Positions 43,711 through 56,312 of a DNA stretch of 64,000 bases are shown piece after piece (position 1 is the stretch's first letter; every line of letters starts with the position of its first letter). This stretch comes from Allium sativum. Its lineage: Eukaryota > Streptophyta > Magnoliopsida > Asparagales > Amaryllidaceae. The stretch spans positions 301,807,456 to 301,871,455 of the forward strand of contig CM060922.1 of assembly GCA_030737875.1 (NCBI GenBank), in the 5' to 3' direction. The notes beneath the pieces are model-generated. The model saw only the letters and a list, made by a program, of their open reading frames with translations. It made no database searches and was not told the origin of the DNA. The translations under genes were made by a program, and so were the position numbers.

Positions 43711-46700
43711 TGTAACACCCAACCTCCGTTAAGGTCACTCGCAAAGGGAATACCTTAACTTTGGTGGAGCATTTTAGTAGACAGAACAGAAATTTACAAG
43801 ACAGATAAACAATACTTGAGAAAAAATAACTTTATTACAGTGGGAAAACAGAAATCAGTTTGGTTACATCTTTACCAAAAACTCAAGTACATAAATATCA
43901 GTCTTGTTCAGAAAATCATCAGAGTACAAAACTTTAAAATCATAATCCCCACAAAAGCTGCCATAAGGAGTCGAGCCATACTTTAAGCACTCTAAGTACT
44001 TCAACCAGAAGAAATCCGGATCAAGCTAAAGTATTCCCTCCTTGGAAAACCTGGGGGGGCAAACGGAAGAAAAGGGGAGAAACAAGCAAGGTCAGACATA
44101 AAGTCTGCCAAGTCTAATGACTTTCAGCATATGAACATATAATAATAATAATAATGACATGAGAATAAAACTGGATGCGAGATAACAGTAACATGAGTAG
44201 CAGATATACTTAGGTTAAACAGAAAAAGAACAGAACGATGTAAGCTTTTGCTTTTCACTTCTCTGCACTAATACTAGTATAACATGATTATGTGTCACCC
44301 TAATGTCTAAACTAAAGCAGAAACAGGAACAAAATAATTTCCACAGAAACAGAAAGCTAATAATGGGCCTTACCACCCGAACAGAAATAGACAGAAGCAG
44401 AATGCTGATAATGGGCCTTTACCACCCGAACAGAAACAGATTAATCCCTACGGAAACAGAATGTAGAATTAGGTGTACACTAGTAAATGGGCCTTTACCA
44501 CCCGAACAGATGGTACCACGCAGACAGGTGCTGCCACCCAACAGAAACAGACGGTACCAACAGAAACAGACAGAACTAAGTGTACCCTAAAACCTTACCC
44601 CAAGCGATCGGCTCCCTAATACATAAATACCCTGTGTCGGCTCCACGATAGGGTGTATCACTCCCTAAAGTGACAACCAATTGGCACAGGCCTATTTACA
44701 GATGTCACGGCGTCTTACATCCTCAGAGGCAGACCGGGATCCATGCACGCACATGACCCGGTTGGAACGCACCATCAACACCCCTCGCCATTATCAGAAT
44801 GAACCACTTATAATAAGTTCAGTAAGCGTGCCCGGACCCTACCTACGGTTGGGTCAAAGTTTGATACCAGAAAGGGTTACTGACTAATCTGGGTCCCAAA
44901 CAACAGATGACACAAGTAATTTCCCTCCTAACCTTGTGTGCCCATACTAACAGATTTCAGATTAACTTGTTTACAAGTTCAGACATACAGAGTTCAGATC
45001 AACTAGTTCACAGATCAGACAAGTTTTCAGACCAACGGATCAGATATACGGATTTAATAGACTTACAGACTAACCGGTTACAGATTAACAGACTTACAGA
45101 TTGTCTAACCTTGTATTGGGCCTACAGATTCATGAAATCGGTTTATTAATTTCATCAGTATAGTTGGTTTAACCCTATCCACCCAACACGTTTTAGACAT
45201 CATACTTATCCAGATTTTCATTAATTTAATATTAATGCCCAGACCTCTCACATTAGACTGGCTGTTTGCGGCTACTGGTTAGGCCGGTTGGTTCCGGGCA
45301 GGTTTCTGCCAAAACTGAGTCTAACCTCGGGTTTTAAGCACGTTATGACTAACTTCTCCCATTAGAACCTATTGTTTGCGGCCACTGGATGTGCCGGGCG
45401 GTTCCGGGCAGAATTACGCCGCAAACTCATTCTAACCTCGAGTTAGCCATGTTTATCTTTGCGGCCAATTAATTAGTAATTTCCCATTTATGCCCACACC
45501 TAATATACATGTCAATTATTCATAACTATAGCCAATTCAGATTATGTCAATAACAGACTAAATATATATACTCAACAGATAACAGATTTCACAGATTTGG
45601 CGACTTAACGGATTTAGCAGATTAAGCAATTTAGCAGATTTTATATATAACAGATTAGGCATTTTCAGGAAACTTAGCAGATGACAGATTTAGCAGATGA
45701 ACAGATCTAGCAGATTAGGCAATATAGCAGAACTAGCAAATTAGGCAATATAACAGAACTAGCAGATTATGCAATATAACAGATTTAATCATTCCTTAAA
45801 GTTTCATCAACATATCTTGCCTAATTGTAAATTTGGCCTAAGTTTGCATGCCTAAATAGTTGTCATGATTCCCAATATGATCATATACCCCGCGTTTGCA
45901 TTGAATTTACATGGCACAGATTATGGTCATAATTTACCATATAACACATGTCCCAAATTTAGTTAAACTTGCCTAGTACAAAATATTCACATATAAATTA
46001 TACCAAATATAGCCATCGATTTCAATGTACGTCATATATTCAAAAATCTCCCACTTAGGTGTTATTCACATTTAATAATTATCAAATCTTAATATAAACC
46101 TTCACACCTAAGTCATATTCTCTTTTTATCCCAAATCATGAATTGTTATATAAACAATATGCCTAACAATCTAGAACTTTAAATTATAACAGATCTTAAT
46201 TCAAAATATGCGTTATGTCAAAGTCTCAAGTCATATGTTAACACACAATGATTCCTCTTCTTCCAATTCACAGAATATGCATAGATCTAAATCTAGTTTA
46301 CAACCTATGTCCTTTTTTCTTAAATCAGTCACAGATTAGCCATATCCCATTTATGCCATCATTCATTATTTGTCCCAAAGTTTGACATTCGTGCGTTAAT
46401 CTCTTATGAGATTTGGCGCAGGCTCGTGGTAGCCTGGCTATAGAACAGAAAGAAGAAAGAGATGCAGAATAAAATAGATCAGAACAGAACAGAACAGACA
46501 TAACCTCAAATTCAGATTTACAGTTCATGTCACAATCATAATTAACGTTTATAGCGGAAAATAACTGTACTTGCCTTGATTGGATTAAAGAAGAAGAAGA
46601 GTTGCAGTTGTTCTCTTTTAATTTTAATCAGTTTGGAAGAAGATGCTTTAGTCCTAGTTCCAGTTCATATTTCAACAGAGTAGCGACGCCATTTTATTTT

Positions 46701-47233
46701 AATTAGAACAGAGTCAGAGCATAGGTAGAATGAAATGGTGTGGAGAGAAACTGAGGTCTGGGGGTGTTTAAATAGGATTAGGCGGACGAATCTAGACAGA
46801 AAACGAGTCTAAAAACATCAGAATACATCAGGTTCAGAAAGTGGGTTTCGGGAGGCAGGTCGACCCCCAGGTTGACACTATGGTCGACCTGGTCTGGGGG
46901 AGGTCGACTACCCAGTCGACCTGGTCAGGGGTAGGTCGACCACACAGTCGACCTGGGTCCTGGGCGGGAAATTTCCTGCCCAGCCCGCTTCTGGGTTTGA
47001 ATTCGAATTTGAATTCGAATTTTCGAGCTGTTTTTTATTCTGAAATTTTCCGAAACTTCAGAGGGCCATATCTCCCTCATACGGACTCCGTTTCTCGAAA
47101 ACTCGGACTCGTTTCCAAGCAGAATTTCGAGATGAACGCAATGACGCAACCCGTTTCCCTTTATTCTTATGTTAAAATTTAATTATTCTCTGATTTGTTA
47201 CTTATACGATCACAGAAAATACGGGGTGTTACA
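43711..47233 (-). repeat. T4 5' LTR
   Basis: 3,523 bp. It has twin hairpins at 45241-45450, GATTAGGCAATATARCAG repeats at about 45590-45790, a TATTTAAA box at 46767-46774 (minus), a GTCGAC cluster at 46857-46955 and an E2F-like site at 46963-46971. It ends TGTTACA, followed by the GAGCT duplication. Confidence 0.94.
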
Positions 47234-47238
47234 GAGCT

Positions 47239-48335
47239 TATATTGCATTCGAAGCTGGCTACCACGGTTCATAGAAGCTAAGACAAAAGTTCTAGGTCAA
47301 CGGTGCTCTTGTGCCTCTATAGAGAAGAAGAAGAAATGGAAACTTAATTACCAGAAGTGAAGGTTTTCTTATTTCTGTAAGGAAAAAGGGATCATCTTTT
47401 TGTTTAGGCTGACTTTGTTTGGGTTCAGCCCTTTCTTTTTATTTTCTAGTCTAGTGTCAACAAAACAAGTATCACTCTTCAAGTTTTAATTTGGATATGA
47501 ATAACTTTTTCTATATTTACGTCTTATGTGAATTTTTATATATTTCGAGAAATGTATTTATTATCTCATTCATATGTTTGTGATACATTACTTTGCATTA
47601 TCATTAGACTAAGTTTGTGTCCCATCTTGTTTTTACCAGCCTACTTTCATCTAATTAGAAATGAAAATTAGCATTGTGTCATTTTTTATTATCAAGAAAC
47701 GATCACGACTCCGCTTATATCTAAAGCATGAATATTATCACGTATAGATTTCTGTATTCGATCGAATTCGGATCACCAAGAATGGTGATATAGATAACCT
47801 TTTCAAGGATATTTGTGTCCAGTCATGCCTAACTCTGGGAAATCAATCAAGTAATTTGTCCTGAATAGTAATTCAGCATCCTTCTCTAGGATGTTTCATC
47901 TTCGACCAAACTTAACTCTAGGGACTGGTCAGAGCTGACCACCTAGAATGGTGGTTAAGACATCCTGATTAATGATTTTTATCTTTAACCATGCCAAACT
48001 CGAGATGTCGATCAAATTTCGTGTAAGATCCCACTTATCTTTAGGTGTTAATCATTTGTATTTCCATTCTTTGATAAAGTTATTGATGAGCTTCTATATT
48101 CTAGGCATGAACTGTAAGGGTAAACTGTCTCATTCTTTCCCTGAATGTTAATACTCCTACCCTAAGTCATCGGTCAGAGGAGTTGGCTAGCATCAGTCTC
48201 TAGATAGCTAAAATATTAATCCTTTTTAGGTCCGATCATGGACCATGGAAGTTCGATTGGTACCTTGCTCTTGATACTTAGGATCTTATACTTATGGGCC
48301 TCATCATAGATTGTGAGATTTCAAGTGGCCTCATC
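47239..48335. other. Unassigned DNA between T4 and T6
   Basis: It is continuous with 26143 before T4 inserted. No gene or element recognised. Short duplicated phrases (TGGCCTCATCAT near 48297 and 48328) lie close to the truncated edge of T6. Confidence 0.6.
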
Positions 48336-51195
48336 ATGGTCAGGATAAACATATTTTTTACGTAAAACGGACATCGTAAGAAGAAGTTATGATGGTTTTA
48401 AGTTTGTATACGCGTAGAAAGATTATATATACACGCATGGGTTAGAGATGAGTCAAAATTTTACCCAGAATAGTTTGAATTTGAAAAATTCGATAAGGCA
48501 GCAAAAATCCCACTCTGGGGGATCGACCCCTCGAGAGGGGGTTAACCCCCTTAAAGGGGTGTCGACCTATGGGTCGATCCACCCACAGAGGTGTCGACAC
48601 CCCTAAGGATGACGGGGAACTCGGTTTCAGGGGGTCTGGCAGCTATATATATATATATATGTCCTATTCTCCTATTTTCTTTATTGGAAATCATGGAGGC
48701 CATATGCTGCCGGGATACGAACTGAGACGGAAGTGTTTTCTACAATAACGTACTTTGCAAATCAAATTCAAAAATTCAAGATCCATTCTTTCTCAATTCT
48801 CTAAACCTAACGATGTGATTCTGCATTTAGGTTTATATAAATAAAAGTAAATTGTGAAAGACTGTGAATTGAATATGTTGTAAACTGTGGATCTAAGCTA
48901 TTGTTAATTCTTATACTGTGTCATAATAGATCTACACTTTTAGATCTAATGCAACTGTGATTATTCTATCATGTTACCTATGTGGATCTTGACTTGTAAC
49001 TATATTGTGGTGAATGTAAATCTATTAATTTGGACAGTTGCAACATTGGTTAGATTCAATTCTTTATGTAAATCACCTTTCACCTTTCATATTATGATCA
49101 ACTTAGATAAGTTGTAAATTGGACATGAGAACCCATATTTAGATCTAAACATGTTATTATGTCAATATAATGGTGTTAGATCTACTTTAACCTCTAGATC
49201 TGAATTATGTGATCTAATTTACCACCTTGTGTTATCATGTTAGATCTAATCCAATTGGGCATCTAAATTGCTAATTTAGATCTTACTATGCTTATTGTGA
49301 CATTATAGTTATGTTAGAATCAATTGACCGCCACCAGTTCATTAGTTTTATGTCCACCTTGTTATGATGTTAATTACATGTCAATCCACCTTATTATCAT
49401 GCTAGTTTATGTTTATGCCAAGATGATCACTTTAGTTATATTCCCATCATTTCCCCTATTATCGTTTATGACTACGTTATTGTCTAGCCTAGGCATGCCA
49501 CCAGTTTATGAGTACCCTAGTTAGGGAACCGGGGAAAAGGGTTAATATTGGCATAATTTGAATATGAGCATTATTGGACATATAATTCAAATGGGGATAA
49601 AAAGAGAAATAATAACCTATAATCACATAGGTAGATTTCGAAAAAATCAAATGTCTAGTGATTACAATTAGGAATTATAATTGCACTTATGACACGAGGT
49701 TGGGTTGCATTAGTGGTGGAAGTCTAGCCGGACCCGACCGGCATATCCAGCAGCCACTAATGTTGAACCTAATGTGAGAGGTCAAAGTGTGCAAATATGA
49801 ATCGGGCTAAGATGCAAGGTTAGAGCCAACTGTGGAATAATAATGTCCGGACCCGACCGGCATATCCAGCATCCACACATTGTAGGCCTAATATGGGAGC
49901 TCTAGCCCATTATAACCATAAATGGACATGGTAATGAATTGGACTGCTTAACCTAATTTAATCCAAAAGGATTATATGATTATGTACTTAAGTTAGGGTT
50001 AAGTAAAATAAGATGGGTAGTGGGCGGGTTAAGTAAATTAGAGGGGGCGGGTAATATTTACATATAGGCCCACGAGCTTAACCCATTAAGGTTATGTAAT
50101 TAAAGACACCCTTAGAGTAAGCATAACTGACATAGAGCTATGTAATTAAAGACACCTAGAGGTATACATAGTCAGTGAAACACCTAACGGGGTTACAAGA
50201 CAAAGGGGAGAGCTTGTATCATATTGTGTGAGACCCATTTCAGTCAGTAACTCGGAGTAGGTATCAAATAAAGTACTCCATACTTAACAGGGAAGGGACA
50301 TGCTTACTGATTGATTATAAGAGATCCAAATGAGATGGACGGTGTGGGCGGCGTAAATCGACCGGGCCATGTGCATGCATGAGCCGGGCAGAGGGGGATA
50401 AAACAACCGTGACATAAGTAGATATGGTATTGCACATCTTGGGAAATAACGGGTTGCCACTTTAGGAAGTGATACCTCCTACTGTGGGGCCAGCACATGA
50501 TATCTACGGAATAGGGAACCGATCGATTAGGGTAGTGGTTATGGTACACTCGGACGTATGCCCTAACTCTACCAACTTATAGTGGAAGGGATCATTTCAT
50601 TTAGTTATACTAGTAATAGTGTAGAGTAATCATTAGAGAAGTGTATACACCTTACCCTGTCTACCTTGTCACACCTTCCATTTATGCAGTGATCTCTCTT
50701 ATCCACCTTATATGCCTATCATGTTACTTTTATTTATTTACTGGCTAAAAGTAACTAGACTCGCCAGACTTTATGTCTGACCATTTTGTTTCTCCTTCTT
50801 TCTTCTGTTACCCCTTCCCCCTCCAAAGGTTCTCAGGGAGGAGACACTCAGGCTTAGTCAGGACTCAGATATCATCTTGTTAGGAGCTATTTCTGAAGTA
50901 TGGCTCATGTTTTTGTCTCTAATATGGCTTAACTCTTTAAATTGGGGAATTATGCTTTTTATATACTTATGTACTCTGATGATGCAAGATAGAAGTTATT
51001 TTATTATAATGGTTTTTGTGACTTATGGTATTGTGGACCATGGTATTATGATTTATATTTGAAATAAAAATTTAAATTTCCACTGTTATCTTATTTATAT
51101 CTCCTGTAATTATTTTGTATCTGTTTACTTGTAACGCTTCACGAAACTTAATGCATTCCCTTAGTGAGTGACAATAACGGACGTGGGGTGTCACA
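48336..51195 (+). repeat. T6 5' LTR, truncated at its start
   Basis: Ends TGTCACA. It contains a GTCGAC-type cluster (about 48515-48600), a (TA)n TATA region (48644-48660) and twin hairpins (49683-49909). It also shares the GCATTCCCTTAGTGAGTGAC end block with T1. Confidence 0.9.
49683..49909 (+). other. Twin hairpin cassettes in the T6 5' LTR
   Basis: Copy 1 pairs CATTAGTGG with CCACTAATG and TTGGGTT with AACCTAA (one G.T-type pair). Copy 2 pairs TGTGGA with TCCACA and, on the flank, GGGCTAAGA with TCTAGCCC. The 3' LTR equivalents are 57739-57843 and 57859-57964, where the flank is GGGCTAAGAC with GTCTAGCCC. Confidence 0.85.
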
Positions 51196-51197
51196 CT

Positions 51198-51208
51198 TGG
51201 TATCAGAG
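51198..51208 (+). other. Primer-binding site of T6
   Basis: TGGTATCAGAG, followed by AT where T3 and T4 keep C. Confidence 0.88.
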
Positions 51209-51375
51209 ATGAAGGCTACCAGATTAAATGAAAATTTTTGAAATTTTATTTTTCTAAAAGGTTTTAAAAGAAAGTATTTTCAAAAAGAAAAGTTGCTTTG
51301 AAAATATTCCCCAAGAAGCCATATGTAATATCCTTCATTCCTTTATCTAAATTTCTTCCTTTTTTCTTTTCCAGC

Positions 51376-52290
51376 ATGTATGGGGAACAAAACATTCCTA
51401 ATATCCCAAAGGGCGTCACAATACCCAGATGGTTCCGTTGGTATTTGGAGGCCACGGTGCCTGCCGAAGGCCAAAGAGACGTTCCCCCCCTAGCTGCACC
51501 AGTCATTCCTCCTTCTCCCCCTCCAAGAGCAGATAACTTCACCAAGATCTGCAAGGACTTCCATGCTACGAGAGGGAAGCCATTCCATAGGAACAAGACA
51601 TTCGTAGAAGCTAGAAACTGGCTTAAGGAGACCGAGGACTTGTTCATAATCTTTGAAGTAGAGGATCGAAGAAAGATTCAGTTAGCTGCTTTGCTACTAA
51701 AGGACGAAGCTACATTTTGGTGGGAAGTCACCCAAGCTGGACATCTGATGGAAAATTGGGAAGATTTTAGACAAAGGTTCGAAATGAATTTCCTTTCCCA
51801 AGCTGAGAGAAGCATACGGATGGAGACATTCTTAGAACTCAAACAAGGACACTTGACGGTGAAGGAGTATGTGGACAAGTTCAACCACTGGCAAGGTTCG
51901 GGTTAGAGTTGGTGGATACACCACACAAAAGGGCTTTGCGGTTTGCTAAAGGGCTGAATGAGCCTCTACATGGGTTAGCCATGTCCCTATTCCAATGGGG
52001 GCCACTTTTGAAAAGCTTGTTGATATGGCCCTAATGCATGAGGAGGAAAAGGGAGAAAATAAGGAAGCAAAGGCTGAGGGGACATTGCAGAATAAGAAGG
52101 TGTGGCCAAGAAATGGCAGCAACAATAGCAAAAGAAAGGAGGGAAATATGACAAAGGCAGGGATAAGATAAAATGTCACAATTATGGAAAGGAGGGTCAC
52201 CTGATCAAAGACTGTAAGAGAAGGAAGGGCAATTGCTTCAATTGTGGAGAGGTCGGACACTTCTCTAAAGAGTGCCCAAAGAAATAGGGA
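51376..52290 (+). pseudogene. gag: T6 gag (frameshifted)
   Basis: The ATG at 51376 follows a pyrimidine tract ending in CAG. The capsid part is open to 51906 (FVEARNWLKETEDLFIIFEV, FWWEVTQAG). Then two frameshifts near 51890 and 51985 break the region LARFGLELVDTPHK..MSxxPMGATFE. The first zinc knuckle has lost its second Cys ([14 protein letters not shown]); the second, [14 protein letters not shown], is intact. A TAG follows ECPKK. Confidence 0.9.
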
Positions 52291-52332
52291 TCACATGGAC
52301 AAGGTCAAAGAGCTGGAACTTCTGTAGGGCAG

Positions 52333-54300
52333 GTGCATGCTCTCGCGATCAGTGCTCCTGAAAGAGGTAGAAAAAATTCCGTAGAAAGTTTAGTTTCTCT
52401 TTCAAACCTTCCAGTTGGAACACTTTTTGATTCTGGCGCTTCACACTCATTTATATCTAGTTCTGTGGTTGAATCTCTGCACTTAATTACTAGTATGGTA
52501 GTAGATCCCATAGTTGTTTCAAACCCCATTGGTGGTTCGGCTCATTTATCGATGATTTGTCGGGGTTTGAAAATATCTATGTTAGGCGTCGAGTTTGAGT
52601 GCGACGCATATGTGCTCGGGTTTACGGTCTATGGTTTGATTCAAGGAATGGATTGGCTTACAACGTATAGGGCCATTCTAGAGTATGAAAGGAGGGTTGT
52701 TAGACTCCTGACTTGTCATGGGAAGACCCTCGAAGTTTCTTGTGACCCCAAGGGTTTGTTATGCTTAGCTTTCCAGAGTCTCTAGATGCATCCATAGATG
52801 ATTTGCAATCTGTTCCCGTGGTTCGAGATTATTTCGATGTTTTTGATGACGTATGGGGTTTACCTCCAAGGTGCGAGATTGACTTCCACATAAATCTAGT
52901 GGACAATGCAAAGCCAGTTGCATTACCAGTGCGCCACATGGCTCTAAGGGAAAGGAGAGAGAGCTGAGTAAGCAAGTAGGGGAGCTACTTGAGAAATGGT
53001 TTATCAGATGAAGCATATCTAAATGGGGTGCTCCAGTAGTATTCGCAACTAAGACGGATGGTTCACTTCGCTTGTGCGTTGACTATAGAGAGTTGAATAA
53101 GCTTACCAAGAAAAATAGGCACCCGCTTCCGAGGATTGATGATTTTGATCAGCTTGTTGTTGCCTCGGTATTTTCTTAGTTGGACTTGGCTACGGGTTTC
53201 CATCAGTTGAGGGTGGCTGAGGACAGCATAGATAAGACTGCTTTTAGAACTCCGGACGGTTTCTTTAAATGGCTAATGATGCCTTTTGGGCTGACGAATG
53301 CACACGCCTATTTTTTCGATTTGATGAGTAGGGTGTTTCGGGAGTTCCTAAAAAAATTTGTCGTAGTCTTTGTTGATGATATTTTGATCTTCTCCAAAAG
53401 CGAAGAAGAGCATTCCCAACATTTGAGAGAAGTTTTGAAAACTCTCTGTGACCATCAGCTTAAGGAGAAGTTCTCCAAATGCCATTTTTGGAGAAAAGAG
53501 GTGAGATTCTTATGGCATGTAGTCTCCAAAGAAGGGATAGCCGTAGATCCCACCGAGGTGGTTGCAATGCAAGATTGGCAGATTCCTAAAAATGCAACCA
53601 AGGTGAGAAGCTTTCTTGGGTTGGCAGGTTATTATAGGAAGTTCATTAAGGACTTCACAAAGATATCAACCCCTCTCACCAGGCTAACAAAGAAGAATTT
53701 GGTATTTTCATGGGATATAGACTGTGACGTTGCTTTCCAACGACTGAAGAGGGCTCTATCAATAGCCCTAGTCTTGACCATGCCTGATGGAAGTAAAATG
53801 TTTATTGTTTACACTGATGAATGCAGTATAGGATTTGGCGCGGTTCTGATGCAAGAAGGGAAAGTAGTATGTTATGGGGGTAGACAGTTGAGAGTTCATG
53901 AGAAGAACTACCCCACCCATGATCTATAGCTAGTTGCCATAGTATTCGCGTTAAAGACGTTTCGTCATTAATTACTTGGAGAAAGGTTTGAGTTATACAC
54001 CGATCATAAATCTCTTATATATCTATTCTCACAGAAGGATCTCAACTTAAGGCAACAACGGTGGATGGAGTTCTTAGCTTCTTATGATTTTGAAATTTCT
54101 TATACCCCTGGCAAGGGTAATGTGGTGGCATACGTAATAAGTAGGAAGAGGATGGCCCTGAGTCCTCTGTTTGTGGAAAGAAAGAACTTGGAGTTTGTAT
54201 CAGCTTTTGATTTTAGACCCTCTATCGAGGTTTTGCTGATTTGTTTGCATCCTTGGAGATACGACCAAATCTTATGGACCAAATAGGAGCTTCGCAACAA
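52333..54300 (+). pseudogene. T6 protease, reverse transcriptase and RNase H
   Basis: The protease site is LFDSGASHSFIS (DSGA at 52429-52440). Frameshifts occur near 52760 and 52965, the second in an AGAGAGAG run. RT keeps [33 protein letters not shown] and the FVDD box (53369-53380). RNase H reads VYTDECSIGFGAVLMQEG. A TAG after NYPTHDL and a TAA after FRH interrupt it. Confidence 0.9.
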
Positions 54301-54429
54301 GGTAACCCATGGATTTTAGACATCATGGAAAAGCTCAAAAGAGGGGAGACTTCTAGTCACCTCGGTAGATATGTCATAGATGAAAAGGCATGGTTGCGAT
54401 GAGATGGAAGGCTTTGTGTTCCTCAAACT

Positions 54430-55786
54430 GGAAGCTTGATAAAGGCAGTCATAGAAGAAGCCCACCATTCTAAGACGACTATTCATCCAGGTGGTGACAA
54501 GATGTATAGAGACATGAAGAGGGTTTTCTTTTGGGCTGGGATGAAGAAAGATGCATCCGAATTAGTTTCTCAGTGTTTAGTTTGCCAACAGGTCAAAGCT
54601 GAGCAAAAGAAGCCCGGTGGATTACTTCATCCATTGGAGGTTCCGCAGTGGAAATAGGAGAGTGTCTCTATGGATTTCACAGATGGTATGCCTAAGTCAA
54701 AGAAAGGCAATACTAGTATTTGGGTGGTGGTAGATAGACTCACTAAGAGTGCTCACTTTTTTCCAGTTAAGAGTAAGCGTACGACATCATGGTTAGCAAC
54801 AATTTATGTTTCGTGAGATAGTTCATCTTCGTGGAGTACCTTCCAACATCGTAAGCAATCGTGACCCCAGCTTTACTAGCGAATTTTGGAGGAGTTTGCA
54901 AGAAGCATTAGGTACACAGTTGTGTTTGAGAACCGCTTATCATCCTCAGACCGATGGGTAGACGGAAAGGGTGAGCAGAATTCTTGAAGATCTTTTAAGA
55001 CTGTGTATCCTAGACTTCGGAGGGACTTGGGAAGAGCATCTTTCTTTAGTAGAGTTTGCCTATAATAATAGTTATCAAGCTAGCATCGGCATGGAACCCA
55101 TCGAAACATTGTACGGACGACCCTGTAGATCATCAACTTGTTGGTGGGAATCTACAGAGAGATTATTACTTAGACCAGGTATGGTCAGGGAAACATCCGA
55201 AAACATTGATCTTATTCGACGGCGGATGAAGATAGCTCAAGATAAGCAGCAATCCTATGCAGACAAGAGAAGGAACGACATCGAATTCAAAGTAGGAGAC
55301 TTAGTTTTTATCAAAGTATCACCTCTGAGGAATGTGGATCGCTTAAGGGCAGTAGGGAAGTTGGCACCAAGGTTTGTGGGACCATTTCCCATAACCAAGA
55401 GAATTGGCCAAATGGCCTATAAAGTGAAACTCCCATAAAATCTATCCGGTGTTCATGACGTTTTCCACGTCTCTCGTCTGCGGAAGTGTCTGCGTGACAC
55501 CACAGAAGTTGTTGAACCAAGTATGTTAGAAGAAGTAAAAGTGGAATGGGAGGCGACAGTTAGACGAGTCCCTATACGTATTCTGGAATCAGAAGTTAAG
55601 AAGCTACTTAATAAGGAGATCAAGTTGCTAAAGGTTCAATGCGGAGATAGCCCAGAGGATGTGACTTGGGAGACCAAAGACAAGATTCGTGCTTCGTACC
55701 CTTTTCTTTTCGAGGGTATGTTCTTAACTCTTTTTCAAAGTTTGTTCAGTACTTGTTTCTGTCAATGGAATATATCTTATCCGTAG
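54430..55786 (+). pseudogene. T6 integrase and chromodomain
   Basis: The zinc domain is HHSKTTIHPGGDK to CLVCQQVK. A TAG follows EVPQWK; the core then has SMDFTDGMP and, after a frameshift near 54805, SNRDPSF. In that motif Asn stands before Arg, where T3 has the catalytic Asp (SDRDP). The third motif is TDG*TERVSR, with a TAG just before the Thr-Glu. The GPFPITKRIG module follows, then a chromodomain-like end (VPIRILESEVKKLLNKE, DVTWETKDKI) closing at 55786. Confidence 0.9.
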
Positions 55787-56312
55787 TATTTTTTGGCCTT
55801 TATATAGGAATCCTATGGATGTAAACATGTGTTTGAAACATGTTATGTTTGATGGATGCAAGTGTTTGCTAGTGGTTGCCTGTGGACGCATATACACACA
55901 TTAGGCACTAGATCAGCTCAATCACTCTCATAGTGGATATGGATGTGTGTGCATTTTCTTTTCTTTTATGGATGGAAATGGATGAGTTAGCATATGGATG
56001 TTTCATTTAGACGAATGAATGTGCACACATATAGAACTCACATGATATAATATGATTATTTGCATATGTATTGGATTCATGGCACTAACATACATTGCAT
56101 TAAGGAGGCCAACTAAATCAGTAGACTGCCTGATTTTCGCATTAGTGTAGGGACATATACAAACACCTTTGCATATATTCATATAAGCATTAGAAATCTT
56201 TAAGGACAATGGATGCCAGTGATTGGTGGATAAGTGACGGATGATGAATGGTAGGATATGCATTTTTCTCAACTTAGAGATTTCAGGACGAAATCCTTTG
56301 AGTAGGGGAGAA
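55787..56312 (+). other. T6 3' noncoding region with polypurine tract
   Basis: Noncoding, with GCAAGTGTTTGCTAGTGG-type repeats near 55858 and the tract GAGTAGGGGAGAA at 56300-56312. Confidence 0.85.

Larger units (their letters stand above)
26144..47233 (-). mobile_element. T4: gag-only Tekay derivative, host to T5
   Basis: An exact GAGCT duplication lies at 26139-26143 and 47234-47238. The LTR termini are TGTAACA..TGTTACA, with TGAAACA at the 26144 end. The 5' LTR is 43711-47233. The 3' LTR is 26144-26705 plus 38583-41523, interrupted by T5. Between the LTRs only 2.2 kb remain: a Met-type PBS, gag with both zinc knuckles, and a 3' region with purine tract. Protease, RT, RNase H, integrase and chromodomain are all missing. 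Elements of this structure are known as TR-GAG and need enzymes supplied by an autonomous relative. Confidence 0.93.

Noticed and set aside
47239..48335. 3' end of T7 left of T6
   Set aside because: The minus-strand frames here do not show the Tat integrase C-terminus or an LTR, so the link could not be supported.
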